This document shows, piece after piece, positions 1 to 8,925 of a stretch of 34,340 nt of DNA. The position numbers and the translations under genes are program-made. The notes under the pieces are model-generated. The model saw nothing but the letters and a program-made list of their open reading frames with translations. It was not told where the DNA came from and made no database searches. Numbering within the stretch: the first letter of the stretch is position 1; every line of letters starts with the position of its first letter. This DNA is from Streptomyces mexicanus (GTDB lineage: Bacteria > Actinomycetota > Actinomycetes > Streptomycetales > Streptomycetaceae). The stretch covers positions 3,271,289 to 3,305,628 of the forward strand of contig NZ_LR732544.1 in assembly GCF_902506575.1 (NCBI RefSeq). The letters run 5' to 3'.

Positions 1-136
1 CCCATTTCCCTGAAGTTCTCTTCTGAAGTTCCCCGAAGACGGGAGCCCGGGCCCCGAGCTCCACCGGAAAGTAAAACCGCGGCCAAAGGCGCTCCCGTCT
101 TCGGGGAACTTCAGAAGAGAACTTCAGGGAAATGGG
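1..136. repeat. Perfect 46-bp inverted repeat with 44-nt loop
   Basis: Bases 1-46 are the exact reverse complement of bases 91-136, and pairing fails at the next inner pair (47/90). Each arm also contains the octamer TGAAGTTC twice. The left arm begins at the first base of the window, so it may extend further left. This could be a genuine long hairpin or a fold-back artefact at a contig edge; the sequence alone cannot decide. Confidence 0.9.
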
Positions 137-325
137 CGGATTGCCCAGGTGTGAGGACGTGGAATTTGTCACCGGCGTCGCTCAATCCTCAACAGGGCAG
201 ATAGTGTGAGCGATCCGGTGCAACCGGCCGCGAGGTCTCCCTGGGGTCGTGCACTGTGAGAACCAGACCTGAGCGCCTTGAGGGGGCGAGGCGCCGCGTG
301 GCCCCGACGGAGGATTCGGACAACC
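137..325. other. Upstream region of the first LCP gene
   Basis: No convincing gene is seen here. A TTGTCA hexamer lies at 166-171 and a TAGTGT hexamer at 202-207, but their 30-nt separation is too long for one promoter. A Shine-Dalgarno-like GGAGG lies about 11 nt before the GTG chosen as start of the LCP gene at 326. Confidence 0.4.
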
Positions 326-2134
326 GTGGACGCGCAAGGCCGTGGGCGGGCGGACAACATCGACCCCGCAGACCAGTGGGTGCTCAATCCGAACACCGGC
401 GAATACGAACTGCGACTGACCCCTGCCGCTCCGCAGCCGTCGGTGCCCGGCCCGCGCAGGCCCGGCGCGCAGTCCCCGAACGGCGACGCGCCCTCCGGCC
501 GTTCCACCGACGCCTCCTCCGGCCGTTCGGCCGACGCGCCGTCCCGTCGTGCCACCGGCCCGTCCGGACGGCAGCAGGCGCGGGAGGCGGCCCCCGCCCG
601 CACGGTGCCCGGACCGCGCCGCCGCCGCGGCGCACCCCCTGAGGAGCCGCCGCCCGGGCGGCGGGGGCGCCGGCCGCAGAAGAAGAAGTCGAGGACGAAG
701 AAGGTCCTGGTGTGGACCGGCGGCACGATGGCGTTCGTCCTGGTGGGCGCCGGCTGCGCCGGCTACCTGGTCCTCAAGCACCTCGAGGGCAACATCTCCA
801 GCACCGACGTCGGCGGCGCGGCCAAGAACGGCTTCAGCAAGGACGAGGCCTTCAACATCCTGATCATCGGCACCGACAAGCGCACCGGCAAGGGCAACGA
901 GGGCTACGGCGACAAGGGCAGCGTCGGCCACGCGGACACCAACATCCTGCTGCACGTCTCCAAGGACCGTACGAACGCCACCGCGCTCAGCATCCCCCGC
1001 GACCTGATCGTGGACGTCCCGGACTGTCCGACCAAGCAGCCCGACGGCAGCACGAAGGTCATCCCCGGCACGGAGGGCGTCCGCTTCAACACCAGCCTCG
1101 GCCAGGACGGCCGGGACGCGGGCTGCACGATGCGCACGGTCAAGGAAGTCACCGGCATCGAGCCCGACCACTTCATGATGGCCGACTTCAACGCGGTCAA
1201 GACGCTGACCACGGCGGTCGGCGGGGTCGACGTGTGCCTCAAGCACGCCGTGGACGACCCCGACTCGCACCTGAAGCTGTCCGCCGGCTCGCACAAGATC
1301 GCGGGCGAGGAGGCGCTGGCGTTCGTCCGCACCCGGCACAGCTTCGGCAACCAGGGCGACCTGGACCGCATCAAGGTGCAGCAGCAGTTCCTCAGTTCGC
1401 TGATGCGCAAGATGGCCTCCGGCGACACCCTCACCAACCCGGCCAAGCTGTACGACCTGGCCGACGCCGCCACCAAGGCGCTGACCGTCGACAAGGGCAT
1501 CAGCAAGGTCAACACGCTCAAGGACATGGCACTTGAGCTGAAGAAGGTGCCGACGAAGAACATCACCTTCCTGACCGTGCCGGTGCTCGACAACCCGGCG
1601 GACGGCCCCGTGCACAAGACGGTCATCATCGACCCCAACAAGGCGCCCGCCGTCTTCTCCACCATCCAGAACGACGTCTCCTTCACCGAGGTGAAGAAGA
1701 AGCAGCAGGAGGCCAAGGACGCCGAGGCGGCCCGCCTGAAGGGCAGCCAGTCCGAGGCCTCCGAGGTGCGGGTGCGGGTTCTCAACGGCGGGGGCCCCGA
1801 CGGCGCGGCTCAGGAAACTCTCACCTGGCTGCAGAACACCGAGGGCGTGCTGAAGTCGGAGAACGGCGGCAACGCGCCCGAGAAGATCGACAAGACGACG
1901 CTGGAGTACGCCCCCGACCAGGCCCCGCAGGCCCGCAAGCTGGCCGCGCTCATGGGGCTGGCGGGGTCCGCGCTGAAACCGGGCGAGAGCGTCACCAACT
2001 CCCAGGGGCTGCCGGAGATGACGCTGACCCTGGGCAAGGATTTCAAGGGTGCGGGCGTGCCGCTCACCGGTCCGACGAAGGCGCCCAAGGTGGAGGGGCA
2101 GTCCACGGCGGACAAAGTTCAGTGCGCCAGTTGA
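326..2134 (+). CDS. LCP family glycopolymer transferase with LytR_C domain
   Basis: LCP proteins are membrane-anchored enzymes that transfer undecaprenyl-phosphate-linked glycopolymers to peptidoglycan outside the membrane. The 602-residue product has a cytosolic Pro/Arg-rich N-terminus, one transmembrane helix at about 127-150, an LCP core at about 176-355 (GTDKR, ADTNILLHV, SIPRD, VRTRH and DLDRIKVQQQF motifs) and a C-terminal LytR_C domain at about 480-575. GTG 326 is preferred over the upstream in-frame TTG 278, because GGAGG precedes it and the protein then begins VDAQGRGRADNIDPADQW, a start I recall for streptomycete relatives. Four cysteines lie outside the membrane (PDC, AGC, DVC and a C-terminal QC). 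It is first of two tandem LCP genes; the other begins 92 bp downstream. Family is certain; the polymer substrate is unknown. Confidence 0.93.
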   Translation: MDAQGRGRADNIDPADQWVLNPNTGEYELRLTPAAPQPSVPGPRRPGAQSPNGDAPSGRSTDASSGRSADAPSRRATGPSGRQQAREAAPARTVPGPRRRRGAPPEEPPPGRRGRRPQKKKSRTKKVLVWTGGTMAFVLVGAGCAGYLVLKHLEGNISSTDVGGAAKNGFSKDEAFNILIIGTDKRTGKGNEGYGDKGSVGHADTNILLHVSKDRTNATALSIPRDLIVDVPDCPTKQPDGSTKVIPGTEGVRFNTSLGQDGRDAGCTMRTVKEVTGIEPDHFMMADFNAVKTLTTAVGGVDVCLKHAVDDPDSHLKLSAGSHKIAGEEALAFVRTRHSFGNQGDLDRIKVQQQFLSSLMRKMASGDTLTNPAKLYDLADAATKALTVDKGISKVNTLKDMALELKKVPTKNITFLTVPVLDNPADGPVHKTVIIDPNKAPAVFSTIQNDVSFTEVKKKQQEAKDAEAARLKGSQSEASEVRVRVLNGGGPDGAAQETLTWLQNTEGVLKSENGGNAPEKIDKTTLEYAPDQAPQARKLAALMGLAGSALKPGESVTNSQGLPEMTLTLGKDFKGAGVPLTGPTKAPKVEGQSTADKVQCAS

Positions 2135-2226
2135 GCGCACTGCGCCACCCTTCGGGCCCGTCGTGCGTCTAACAGGGCGCAGGACGGGACTGTGCCACGG
2201 CACAGCAGGGCGGGGAGGATGGGGAG

Positions 2227-3933
2227 TTGACGCGGAGCGATCTGCGCGGGGAGGGGCCTGCGGTCGAGGAGGCGGTGCCCCCCGTGCGTCCGGACGGGAC
2301 CACGGGGGACAGTCGCGGCCGCCGCGGCCGTGCGGGGCACGGCGGGCGGGGCGGGCGCGAGGGGAGGGATCGGCGCGACGCCGGGGGAAGACGCCCCAAG
2401 AGGCGGGTGCTGCGCTGGTCGGCGACGCTGCTCGCGCTGGTGATACTCGGCACGGCCGGCGCCGGCTACCTCTACTACGAGCACCTGAACAGCAACCTCC
2501 GCAAAGGGCAGCGCAGCACGGGCGACTCCAAGGCCCGCAGGACCGAGCCCAACGCGGCCGGCCAGACACCGGTGAACATCCTGCTGATCGGCTCCGACAG
2601 CCGTAACTCCGACGCGAACGTGGCGCTCGGCGGCAGCCGGGAGAACCGGGGCAACCCGCCGCTGGGCGATGTGCAGATGCTCATCCACCTGGCCGCGGAC
2701 CGCAAGAGCGCCGCGGTGGTCAGCATCCCGCGCGACACCCGGGTCGACATCCCCAAGTGCACGGATCCGGTGACGCACAAGCAGTACCCGCCGGTCAACG
2801 CCATCATCAACGAGTCGCTGGCCCGCGGCGGCGCCGGCTGCACCCTCGCCACCTGGGAGAACCTCACCGGTGTCTACATCGACCACTGGATGACGATCGA
2901 CTTCGCGGGCGTGGTGCAGATGGCCGACGCCATCGGCGGCGTCGACGTCTGCGTGAAGCAGAACGTGTGGGACCGCCCGCTGCCCGGCATGTCCGGCGGG
3001 TCGGGCCTGAAGCTGACCGCCGGCACCCACAAGGTCAAGGGCAAGCAGGCCCTGCAGTGGCTGCGCACCCGGCACGCCTGGGGCAGTGACCTGCTGCGGG
3101 CCCGGGCCCAGCACATGTACCTGAACTCGATGATCCGCACGCTCAAGAGCCAGAGCATCTTCACCGACACCGGGCGCCTGATGAGCCTGGCCGAGGCCGC
3201 CACCAAGTCCCTGCAGGTCTCGGAGGAGATCGGCACGGTCAAGAAGCTGTACGACCTGGCGATGCAGCTGAAGACGGTCCCGACCGACCGCATCACCATG
3301 ACGACGATGCCCAACGTCCAGGATCCGCAGAACAAGGACCACGTCGTGCCGGACGGCGCCAACGCCGACAAGATCTGGCGGATGCTCCGCGACGACGTGT
3401 CCTTCGACTCCCACGGCGGGGAGTCCGGCTCCGCGAAGGACGACAAGGGCACGGACCCGAGCGCGGACACCGGCAGGGCCGGGACCGCTCAGGCGCCCTC
3501 GACGGACCCCGCCCACGCGGACGGCGACATCGGGGTCATGGTGCAGAACGGCACCCGCACCTCCACCCTCGCCCCGGTCCGCCACCGCGCGATGGACATC
3601 AGCCAGGCCCTGGTGGACCAGGGCTTCGCCCGGGCGGCCGCCGACTCCTCGGTGACGCCCTCGGTGGAGAAGACGGTCGTGCGCTACCCGAGTGCCGAGC
3701 TGAAGGGCGACGCCGAGCGCGTGGCCGCGGCGCTGGGCATCCCGACCAGCGCGGTGGAGAAGTCGACGGACGTCTCCGGGGTGACCGTCGTGGTGGGCGC
3801 GGATTGGCGTTCGGGCACCAGCTACCCCCGGCAGGCGCCGCCGAAGGCGGGCGACATCCCGGAGAACTCCGACGCGATCAACGGCGCCGACGCCACGCAG
3901 TGCATGGACGTGTACGCGCCCTACCGCTGGTAG
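2227..3933 (+). CDS. LCP family glycopolymer transferase with LytR_C domain (second)
   Basis: A second LCP ligase, 568 residues, follows the first in the same direction and is probably cotranscribed. It has a basic N-terminus, a transmembrane helix at about 61-85, an LCP core at about 116-300 (LLIGSDSR, SIPRDTRVDI, LRTRHAWG) and a LytR_C domain at about 432-527. The start is TTG 2227, with GGGGAGGA about 8 nt upstream; I see no better downstream start. The usual aspartate-threonine of the metal motif reads GDVQML, keeping Asp but not Thr, and the final core motif is LLRARAQHMYL rather than the common GRIxRQQ, so activity or substrate may differ. Its four extracytoplasmic cysteines match those of the upstream gene (PKC, AGC, DVC, QC near the C-terminus). 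Confidence 0.92.
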   Translation: MTRSDLRGEGPAVEEAVPPVRPDGTTGDSRGRRGRAGHGGRGGREGRDRRDAGGRRPKRRVLRWSATLLALVILGTAGAGYLYYEHLNSNLRKGQRSTGDSKARRTEPNAAGQTPVNILLIGSDSRNSDANVALGGSRENRGNPPLGDVQMLIHLAADRKSAAVVSIPRDTRVDIPKCTDPVTHKQYPPVNAIINESLARGGAGCTLATWENLTGVYIDHWMTIDFAGVVQMADAIGGVDVCVKQNVWDRPLPGMSGGSGLKLTAGTHKVKGKQALQWLRTRHAWGSDLLRARAQHMYLNSMIRTLKSQSIFTDTGRLMSLAEAATKSLQVSEEIGTVKKLYDLAMQLKTVPTDRITMTTMPNVQDPQNKDHVVPDGANADKIWRMLRDDVSFDSHGGESGSAKDDKGTDPSADTGRAGTAQAPSTDPAHADGDIGVMVQNGTRTSTLAPVRHRAMDISQALVDQGFARAAADSSVTPSVEKTVVRYPSAELKGDAERVAAALGIPTSAVEKSTDVSGVTVVVGADWRSGTSYPRQAPPKAGDIPENSDAINGADATQCMDVYAPYRW

Positions 3934-4056
3934 CGCCGGCCACCGGCAGCCCTGCCCCTGCCCCTGCCCTCGGCAGAGGCCAACCGGGGTACCGCGCCGG
4001 TCGCGCGAGTCGCATGCATCGCGGCAGCCGCAGGAGTCGTGAGGAAGGCGCCCTGA

Positions 4057-4095
4057 GAAGAAGGCCCCTCCCGGAACTCGGGAGGGGCCTTCTTC
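4057..4095. terminator. Bidirectional terminator between convergent genes
   Basis: A perfect 17-bp stem (4057-4073 with 4079-4095) encloses a 5-nt loop, GAACT. The ends are GAAG/CTTC, giving short T-rich tracts on either strand. It lies between the second LCP gene (+) and the glycosyltransferase gene (-), so it can serve both. Confidence 0.85.
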
Positions 4096-4113
4096 ACGGA
4101 CACACGACCGTGC

Positions 4114-5142
4114 TCAGCCGGCGGTCGTGACCGCCGGCCGCCGGGAGGCGATGACCTTCTTCGCCAGCGATCGCGGGCTGGTCAGGTAGCCCCAGCCCCA
4201 GGACATGTGCATGGTGGCCAGGGCGAGCGGGATGCGCAGCCGGGCGCCCAGCGGCAGGCCCTTGCCGGCCGGCACCGACCCGGCGACGATCGCCGCCAGG
4301 TAGCCGCCGGGGATCACGAACCCCCACGGGGTCAGGGCCGCGCCCACCACGATCCCGGCCGCGATCGCGCACACGGCGGTCGGCGGGGCGAGGGAGCGCA
4401 GGCTGATGGAGCCCGAGTGGTAGCGGGCGACGACGTGCCGCCAGCGGCCGTAGTCCTTGTACTGCTTGGCCAGCGCCCGCACGCTCGGCCGCGGCCGGTA
4501 GGACACCTTCAGTTCGGGCGAGAACCAGATCAGGCCGCCCGCCTCACGGATGCGGAAGTTCAGCTCCCAGTCCTGGGCGCGGATGAACTCCTCGTTGTAG
4601 CCGCCCTGTTGCTCCAGCGCCTCGCGGCGGAAGACACCGAGGTAGACCGTCTCGGCCGGGCCGGCCTGGCCACCGGTGTGGAAGGCGGCGTTGCCCACGC
4701 CGATCTTCGAGGTCATCGCGGCGGCGACCGCGTGCTCCCAGTTGTTCTCGCCCTCGGCGTGCATGATCCCGCCGACGTTCTGCGCGCCGGTCTCCTGAAG
4801 GAGCCGTACCGCCGTGGCGATGTAGTTCGGCGAGAGCATCCCGTGGCCGTCGACCCGTACGACGATCGGGTGCCGGGAGGCCTTGATGGCGGCGTTCAGC
4901 GCGGCCGGGGTGCGGCCGGTGGGGTTGGGGACCGTGTGCACGCGGGGGTCTTCCCGTACGAGCTGGGCCGCGATCTCGTCCGTGCGGTCCGTGGACGGAC
5001 CCAGGGCGATCACGACCTCCATCTCGCCGTCGTACTCCTGCGCGAGGATCGCTTCGACGGCTCCGCGCAGATGCCGCTCCTCGTTGAGGACCGGCATGAT
5101 CACAGAAACGGCGGGGAGCCGCACGTCGGGGTTGGCGTTCAT
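4114..5142 (-). CDS. Family 2 glycosyltransferase with C-terminal membrane segments
   Basis: This 342-residue protein has a GT-A glycosyltransferase core at about 10-190: VSVIMPVLNEE at the N-terminus, a nucleotide-sugar-binding region ending in RVDGHG (DxD-like), and the acceptor/base segment AQDWELNFR. A hydrophobic C-terminal part at about 250-315 probably holds two or three membrane segments. It resembles succinoglycan-type (ExoA-like) transferases that add sugars to lipid-linked intermediates on the cytoplasmic face. ATG 5142 is the start; the Shine-Dalgarno is weak. Its position among four LCP genes suggests it helps build the polymer that LCP enzymes attach to the wall, but that link is inference. 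It converges with the second LCP gene and diverges from the third. Confidence 0.9.
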   Translation of the reverse strand: MNANPDVRLPAVSVIMPVLNEERHLRGAVEAILAQEYDGEMEVVIALGPSTDRTDEIAAQLVREDPRVHTVPNPTGRTPAALNAAIKASRHPIVVRVDGHGMLSPNYIATAVRLLQETGAQNVGGIMHAEGENNWEHAVAAAMTSKIGVGNAAFHTGGQAGPAETVYLGVFRREALEQQGGYNEEFIRAQDWELNFRIREAGGLIWFSPELKVSYRPRPSVRALAKQYKDYGRWRHVVARYHSGSISLRSLAPPTAVCAIAAGIVVGAALTPWGFVIPGGYLAAIVAGSVPAGKGLPLGARLRIPLALATMHMSWGWGYLTSPRSLAKKVIASRRPAVTTAG

Positions 5143-5268
5143 CGCTGCTCACGTTACCGCGAACGGGGGACACCGATGCGCGCCGCCGGGGCGCTGCACC
5201 GGTGCGCAGATCGTATGGCCCTACGGTGCTCACGGTGCCCGCCCATGCCATATGCGGAGGTGTCCCCC

Positions 5269-6774
5269 ATGTCCACCACGCCGCCCCGGCCGTCGTCGCC
5301 CGCAGCGCCGCAGCGGAGCGGGCCCCGGCCGGCCGCCGCGCCCCCACCGCAACCGGCCCGAGTGCCGTACGCGTCCGTGCCGCGCCGCCGACCGCGCTGG
5401 GCGATGCGGGCGGCGACGACGCTGTCGGTGGTGGTGCTCGCCTCCGCCGGCATCGGGCACGCGGTGGTCTCCAGCCTGGACGCCGGCATCATCCGGGTCG
5501 ACCCGTTCAAGGACATGAAGAACCGGCCGCCGACCGGGCACGGCATGAACGTGCTGCTGGTCGGCACCGACGGCCGGGACAAGATCAGCGAGCAGGAGCG
5601 GCGCCGCTACCGGCTGGGCGGCGAGCCCTGCCACTGCACCGACACCATGATGATCGTGCACCTGTCGGCGGACCGGGAGCGGGCCAGCGTGGTCAGCCTG
5701 CCCCGCGACTCCTACGCGCGGCTGCCCGCGTACACCGACCCGAAGACCGGCCGGCAGCACGCGCCGCACGCGGTCAAGCTGAACGCGGCCTACGCCGAGG
5801 GCGGCCCGGCCCTGACCGTGCGCACGGTCGAGGACATGACCCATCTGAAGATCGACCACTATCTGGAGGTCGACTTCACCACGTTCATGCGGACCGTCGA
5901 CGTCCTCGGCGGGGTCCAGGTGTGCACCGCCGCACCGCTGAAGGACAGCTACACCGGCCTGGACCTGCCCGCCGGCACGCACACCCTCAGCGGCGGCCAG
6001 GCCCTGCAGTACGTCCGCTCCCGGCACATCGACGCGGCCAGCGACCTGGGCCGCATGAAGCGCCAGCAGCGGTTCCTGGCCGCGCTGATCGAACGCGCGA
6101 CCTCCTCGCGGGTGCTGCTGAACCCGATGAAGTTCCGCGACGTGACCCGGGCCGTGCTCGGCTCGGTGCGGGCCGACCAGGGCTTCCACACCGACGAGCT
6201 GCTCGACCTGGGGCGGGCGATGCGGAACTTCTCGCCGTCCTCCTCGGAGTTCACCACCGTCCCGATCGCGCAGACGTCCTACCCGGTCCCCGGCCTCGGC
6301 TCGACCGTGAAGTGGGACCAGGCCAAGGCGGAGAAGCTGTTCAGCACGCTGCGCGAGGACCGTCCGCTGGCCGCGGGCAGGCCCGCGCGCCGGCCGGACA
6401 CCGCGGTGGCCGTGGAGGTGGCCCCGGCGGGGATCCGGGTGCAGGTGGAGAACGGCACCGGCACGGTGGGGCTCGGCCGGCGGGTGGACACCGCGCTGCG
6501 CACGGCCGGGTTCGCCACCACCGGGCAGCCCCTGGACGCGCAGCAGCGCGGGGTGCGGCGGACCCAGGTGCTCTACGACCCCCACTGGGACCGTTCGGCC
6601 AGGACGCTGGCCGCCGCGCTGCCGGGCAGCGACCTGCGTGCGGTGCCCGGGCAGGGCGCGACGATGCGGGTGATCGTGGGGTCCGACCACCGCGCGGTGC
6701 GCAAGGTCCGGGTGGAGGACCCGGCCCAGAGCGCCGCCCGCGTGCTGCGCGGCGACGAGGTCGCCTGCGGCTGA
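5269..6774 (+). CDS. LCP family glycopolymer transferase with LytR_C domain (third)
   Basis: The 501-residue protein has a Pro-rich cytosolic leader, a membrane helix at about 45-68, an LCP core at about 93-275 (VLLVGTDGRD, CTDTMMIVHL, SLPRDSYA, VKLNAAYAEGG, VRSRH and DLGRMKRQQRF, close to the canonical motifs) and a LytR_C domain at about 387-475. ATG 5269 is chosen because GGAGG lies 8 nt upstream; an in-frame ATG at 5245 and a much longer open frame lack such support. Four extracytoplasmic cysteines are present (PCHC, QVC and a terminal VACG). It is transcribed divergently from the glycosyltransferase gene, consistent with a shared envelope-polymer role. Confidence 0.92.
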   Translation: MSTTPPRPSSPAAPQRSGPRPAAAPPPQPARVPYASVPRRRPRWAMRAATTLSVVVLASAGIGHAVVSSLDAGIIRVDPFKDMKNRPPTGHGMNVLLVGTDGRDKISEQERRRYRLGGEPCHCTDTMMIVHLSADRERASVVSLPRDSYARLPAYTDPKTGRQHAPHAVKLNAAYAEGGPALTVRTVEDMTHLKIDHYLEVDFTTFMRTVDVLGGVQVCTAAPLKDSYTGLDLPAGTHTLSGGQALQYVRSRHIDAASDLGRMKRQQRFLAALIERATSSRVLLNPMKFRDVTRAVLGSVRADQGFHTDELLDLGRAMRNFSPSSSEFTTVPIAQTSYPVPGLGSTVKWDQAKAEKLFSTLREDRPLAAGRPARRPDTAVAVEVAPAGIRVQVENGTGTVGLGRRVDTALRTAGFATTGQPLDAQQRGVRRTQVLYDPHWDRSARTLAAALPGSDLRAVPGQGATMRVIVGSDHRAVRKVRVEDPAQSAARVLRGDEVACG

Positions 6775-6775
6775 G

Positions 6776-6799
6776 CCCCGCGGCCCGGTGGCCGCGGGG
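6776..6799 (+). terminator. Hairpin just after third LCP gene
   Basis: A perfect 9-bp all-GC stem (6776-6784 with 6791-6799) with a 6-nt loop, CCGGTG, starts one base after the stop codon. There is no U-tract, as is common for streptomycete terminators. Confidence 0.6.
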
Positions 6800-6853
6800 A
6801 CGGTCGACGCCCCTCGAGACCCTGGGCGGTCCGGTGGCCGTGCGCGGGAGCGG

Positions 6854-7411
6854 TCAGTCCTCGAAGCCCTCGGCGGCCCGCTGCCGGCGCAGCTCCATGA
6901 TGGCGCGGCGGCGGGCCAGGCGGTGGGTGCGGCGGATCTGGGCCTCCTGGTAGCGCCGCTTGTCCTGTTCGGTCTCGGGCAGCACCGGAGGGACGGGGCG
7001 GGGCTTGCCGTCGGCGTCCACGGCGGCGAAGACCAGGTAGGCGGAGCCGACCTGGGTGGGCGGGGCGGACTCGTTCCAGCGTTCGGCCAGGACCTTCACG
7101 CCGACCTCCATGGAGGTCCGGCCGGTCCAGTTGACCTGGGCCTTGACGTGGACCAGGTCGCCGACCCGGACGGGTTCGAGGAACGCCATCTCGTCCATGG
7201 AGGCGGTGACGGCCGGGCCGCCGCTGTGCCGGCCGGCCACCGCGCCCGCCGCGTCGTCGACCAGCTTCATGATCACGCCGCCGTGCACCGTCCCCAGCAG
7301 GTTGGTGTCGTTGTGGGTCATGATGTGGCTGAGCGTGGTCCGGGACGCCGAGGTCGGCTTGCCCGGTATGTCTGCGGTTTCTGCTTCCGCGACGGGGGCC
7401 TGTTCTGTCAT
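6854..7411 (-). CDS. Acyl-CoA thioesterase, hotdog fold (YciA/BACH type)
   Basis: The 185-residue product has a single hotdog domain with the family signature HNDTNLLGTVHGG followed by VIMKLVDDAAG at about 33-55, then MAFLEPVRVGDLVHV and GRTSMEVGVKV. Such enzymes hydrolyse acyl-CoA to free acid and CoA in the cytosol. The C-terminal 40 residues are charged and Arg-rich and probably helical. ATG 7411 is the only reasonable start, although the GGAGG lies unusually close to it (about 2-3 nt); a GTG three codons upstream is the alternative. It converges with the third LCP gene and diverges from the fourth. No functional link to the LCP genes is evident. Confidence 0.9.
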   Translation of the reverse strand: MTEQAPVAEAETADIPGKPTSASRTTLSHIMTHNDTNLLGTVHGGVIMKLVDDAAGAVAGRHSGGPAVTASMDEMAFLEPVRVGDLVHVKAQVNWTGRTSMEVGVKVLAERWNESAPPTQVGSAYLVFAAVDADGKPRPVPPVLPETEQDKRRYQEAQIRRTHRLARRRAIMELRRQRAAEGFED

Positions 7412-7530
7412 GCCCTCCACCTTATGCCGAGGCGGCACAGGGGAGATTTGTGTCAGCTTCGCAACAGCCGTGCCCTTATTTTCCGACGGCCCTTGTAAGG
7501 CCCGCGGTCCGGCCCGGCACACTGGGGCGC

Positions 7531-8853
7531 ATGAATGATTGGCCCGAAGGGTGGACCGGCGACGACCGGGGTCCCCGGTACGGACGCGGCAGCACCGGCG
7601 CGGAGCCGGAGGGCGCACGCGTGATGCGCCAGGTACGGCGCGGCGGCCCGGCCGCCCCGCAGGGGCAGGGCGGACCCGGTGGCCGACCCCCCGCGGCACC
7701 GCCGTACGGCGTCCCCCAGCAGCCGTCGTACGTCGACGGCGGCCAGGGCCAGAGCTACGCCGACGACGGCCGGGGCTACGACAGCGGCTACAACACCGGC
7801 CAGGTCTACGGCAGGCCGGCCGGCGGCGGCCACGGCGGCCCCGGAGCGGGCCCGGACCGGAGCCCCCGCCCCGCGCCGAACTGGGGACGCCGCATCAAGT
7901 GGACCGCGATCACCCTGGTCACCGTGGTCGTGGTCACCTCGGTGGCGACGTACTTCTGGGCCGACTCCAAGCTGCGCCGCGAGGTGGACCTGTCCAAGGT
8001 CATCGACCGGCCCGGCTCCGGCGAGGGCACCAACTACCTGATCGTCGGCTCCGACAGCCGCGAGGGGATGTCCTCCGAGGAGAAGAAGCAGCTGCACACC
8101 GGTTCCGCCGAGGGCAAGCGCACGGACTCGATGATGATCCTGCACGTCGGGGACAACGGCGACACGCTCATCTCGCTGCCGCGCGACTCCGACGTGGAGA
8201 TCCCCTCCTACAAGGGCAACGAGTCGGGCAAGCTGTACCCGGCCACCGGACGGCACACCAAGCTGAACGCGGCCTACGCCGAGGACGGCCCGACGCTGCT
8301 GGTGCGCACCGTCGAGTACAACACCGGCCTGCACATCGACCACTACGTGGAGATCGGCTTCGCCGGCTTCGCGAACATCGTGGACGCGGTCGGCGGCGTC
8401 GAGATGACCATCGACAAGCCGTTCAAGGACAAGTGGTCCGGCGCCGACTTCAAGGCGGGCAAGCAGAAGCTGAACGGCGAGCAGGCCCTGGCCTTCGTGC
8501 GCACCCGGCACGCCTTCGCGGCCTCCGACCTGCAGCGCACCAAGAACCAGCAGAAGTTCCTGTCCGCCCTGGCCCACGAGGTGGCCACCCCCTCGACGGT
8601 CCTGAACCCCTTCAAGCTCTACCCGACGATGGGCGCGGGCCTGGACTCGCTGATCGTCGACAAGGACATGAGCCTGTGGGACCTGGCGTCGATGTTCTGG
8701 GCGATGAAGGGCGTCAGCGGCGGCGACGGCACCTCCATGAACATGCCGATCTCCGGCTCCACGGGCGGCAACCTCGTCTGGGACAAGGCGAAGGTGAAGA
8801 CGCTGGTGGACGAGCTGAAGAACGACCAGAAGGTCACGGTCACCGGGAACTGA
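7531..8853 (+). CDS. LCP family glycopolymer transferase, short form without LytR_C
   Basis: The 440-residue protein starts at ATG 7531 (GGGG just upstream). It has a long Gly/Tyr/Gln/Pro-rich cytosolic region at 1-120, a membrane helix at about 124-144 and an LCP core at about 168-345 (YLIVGSDSRE, RTDSMMILHV, SLPRDSDVEI, TKLNAAYAEDGP, VRTRHAF, DLQRTKNQQKF). It ends about 90 residues later and lacks the C-terminal LytR_C domain present in the other three. It also contains no cysteine at all, whereas the other three carry four extracytoplasmic cysteines each. The metal- and phosphate-binding motifs look complete, so it should be active. It may be the housekeeping-type member of the set, which is inference. 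Confidence 0.92.
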   Translation: MNDWPEGWTGDDRGPRYGRGSTGAEPEGARVMRQVRRGGPAAPQGQGGPGGRPPAAPPYGVPQQPSYVDGGQGQSYADDGRGYDSGYNTGQVYGRPAGGGHGGPGAGPDRSPRPAPNWGRRIKWTAITLVTVVVVTSVATYFWADSKLRREVDLSKVIDRPGSGEGTNYLIVGSDSREGMSSEEKKQLHTGSAEGKRTDSMMILHVGDNGDTLISLPRDSDVEIPSYKGNESGKLYPATGRHTKLNAAYAEDGPTLLVRTVEYNTGLHIDHYVEIGFAGFANIVDAVGGVEMTIDKPFKDKWSGADFKAGKQKLNGEQALAFVRTRHAFAASDLQRTKNQQKFLSALAHEVATPSTVLNPFKLYPTMGAGLDSLIVDKDMSLWDLASMFWAMKGVSGGDGTSMNMPISGSTGGNLVWDKAKVKTLVDELKNDQKVTVTGN

Positions 8854-8871
8854 CCCGGCCACGACACGCGA

Positions 8872-8906
8872 GGAGCCCCGCGGTGCCCGGCGCACCCCGG
8901 GGCTCC
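8872..8906. terminator. Terminator between fourth LCP gene and copper-storage gene
   Basis: A 15-bp stem with one mismatch (8872-8886 with 8892-8906) and a 5-nt loop lies in the 72-bp gap between two convergent genes. Confidence 0.75.
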
Positions 8907-8925
8907 CGCCGTCCTGCCGCCCGTC

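Noticed and set aside
182..2569. Long antisense open frame on the minus strand
   Set aside because: It is a shadow of the LCP genes caused by GC-biased third positions; the translation is low-complexity Gly/Arg/Val/His-rich with no domain.
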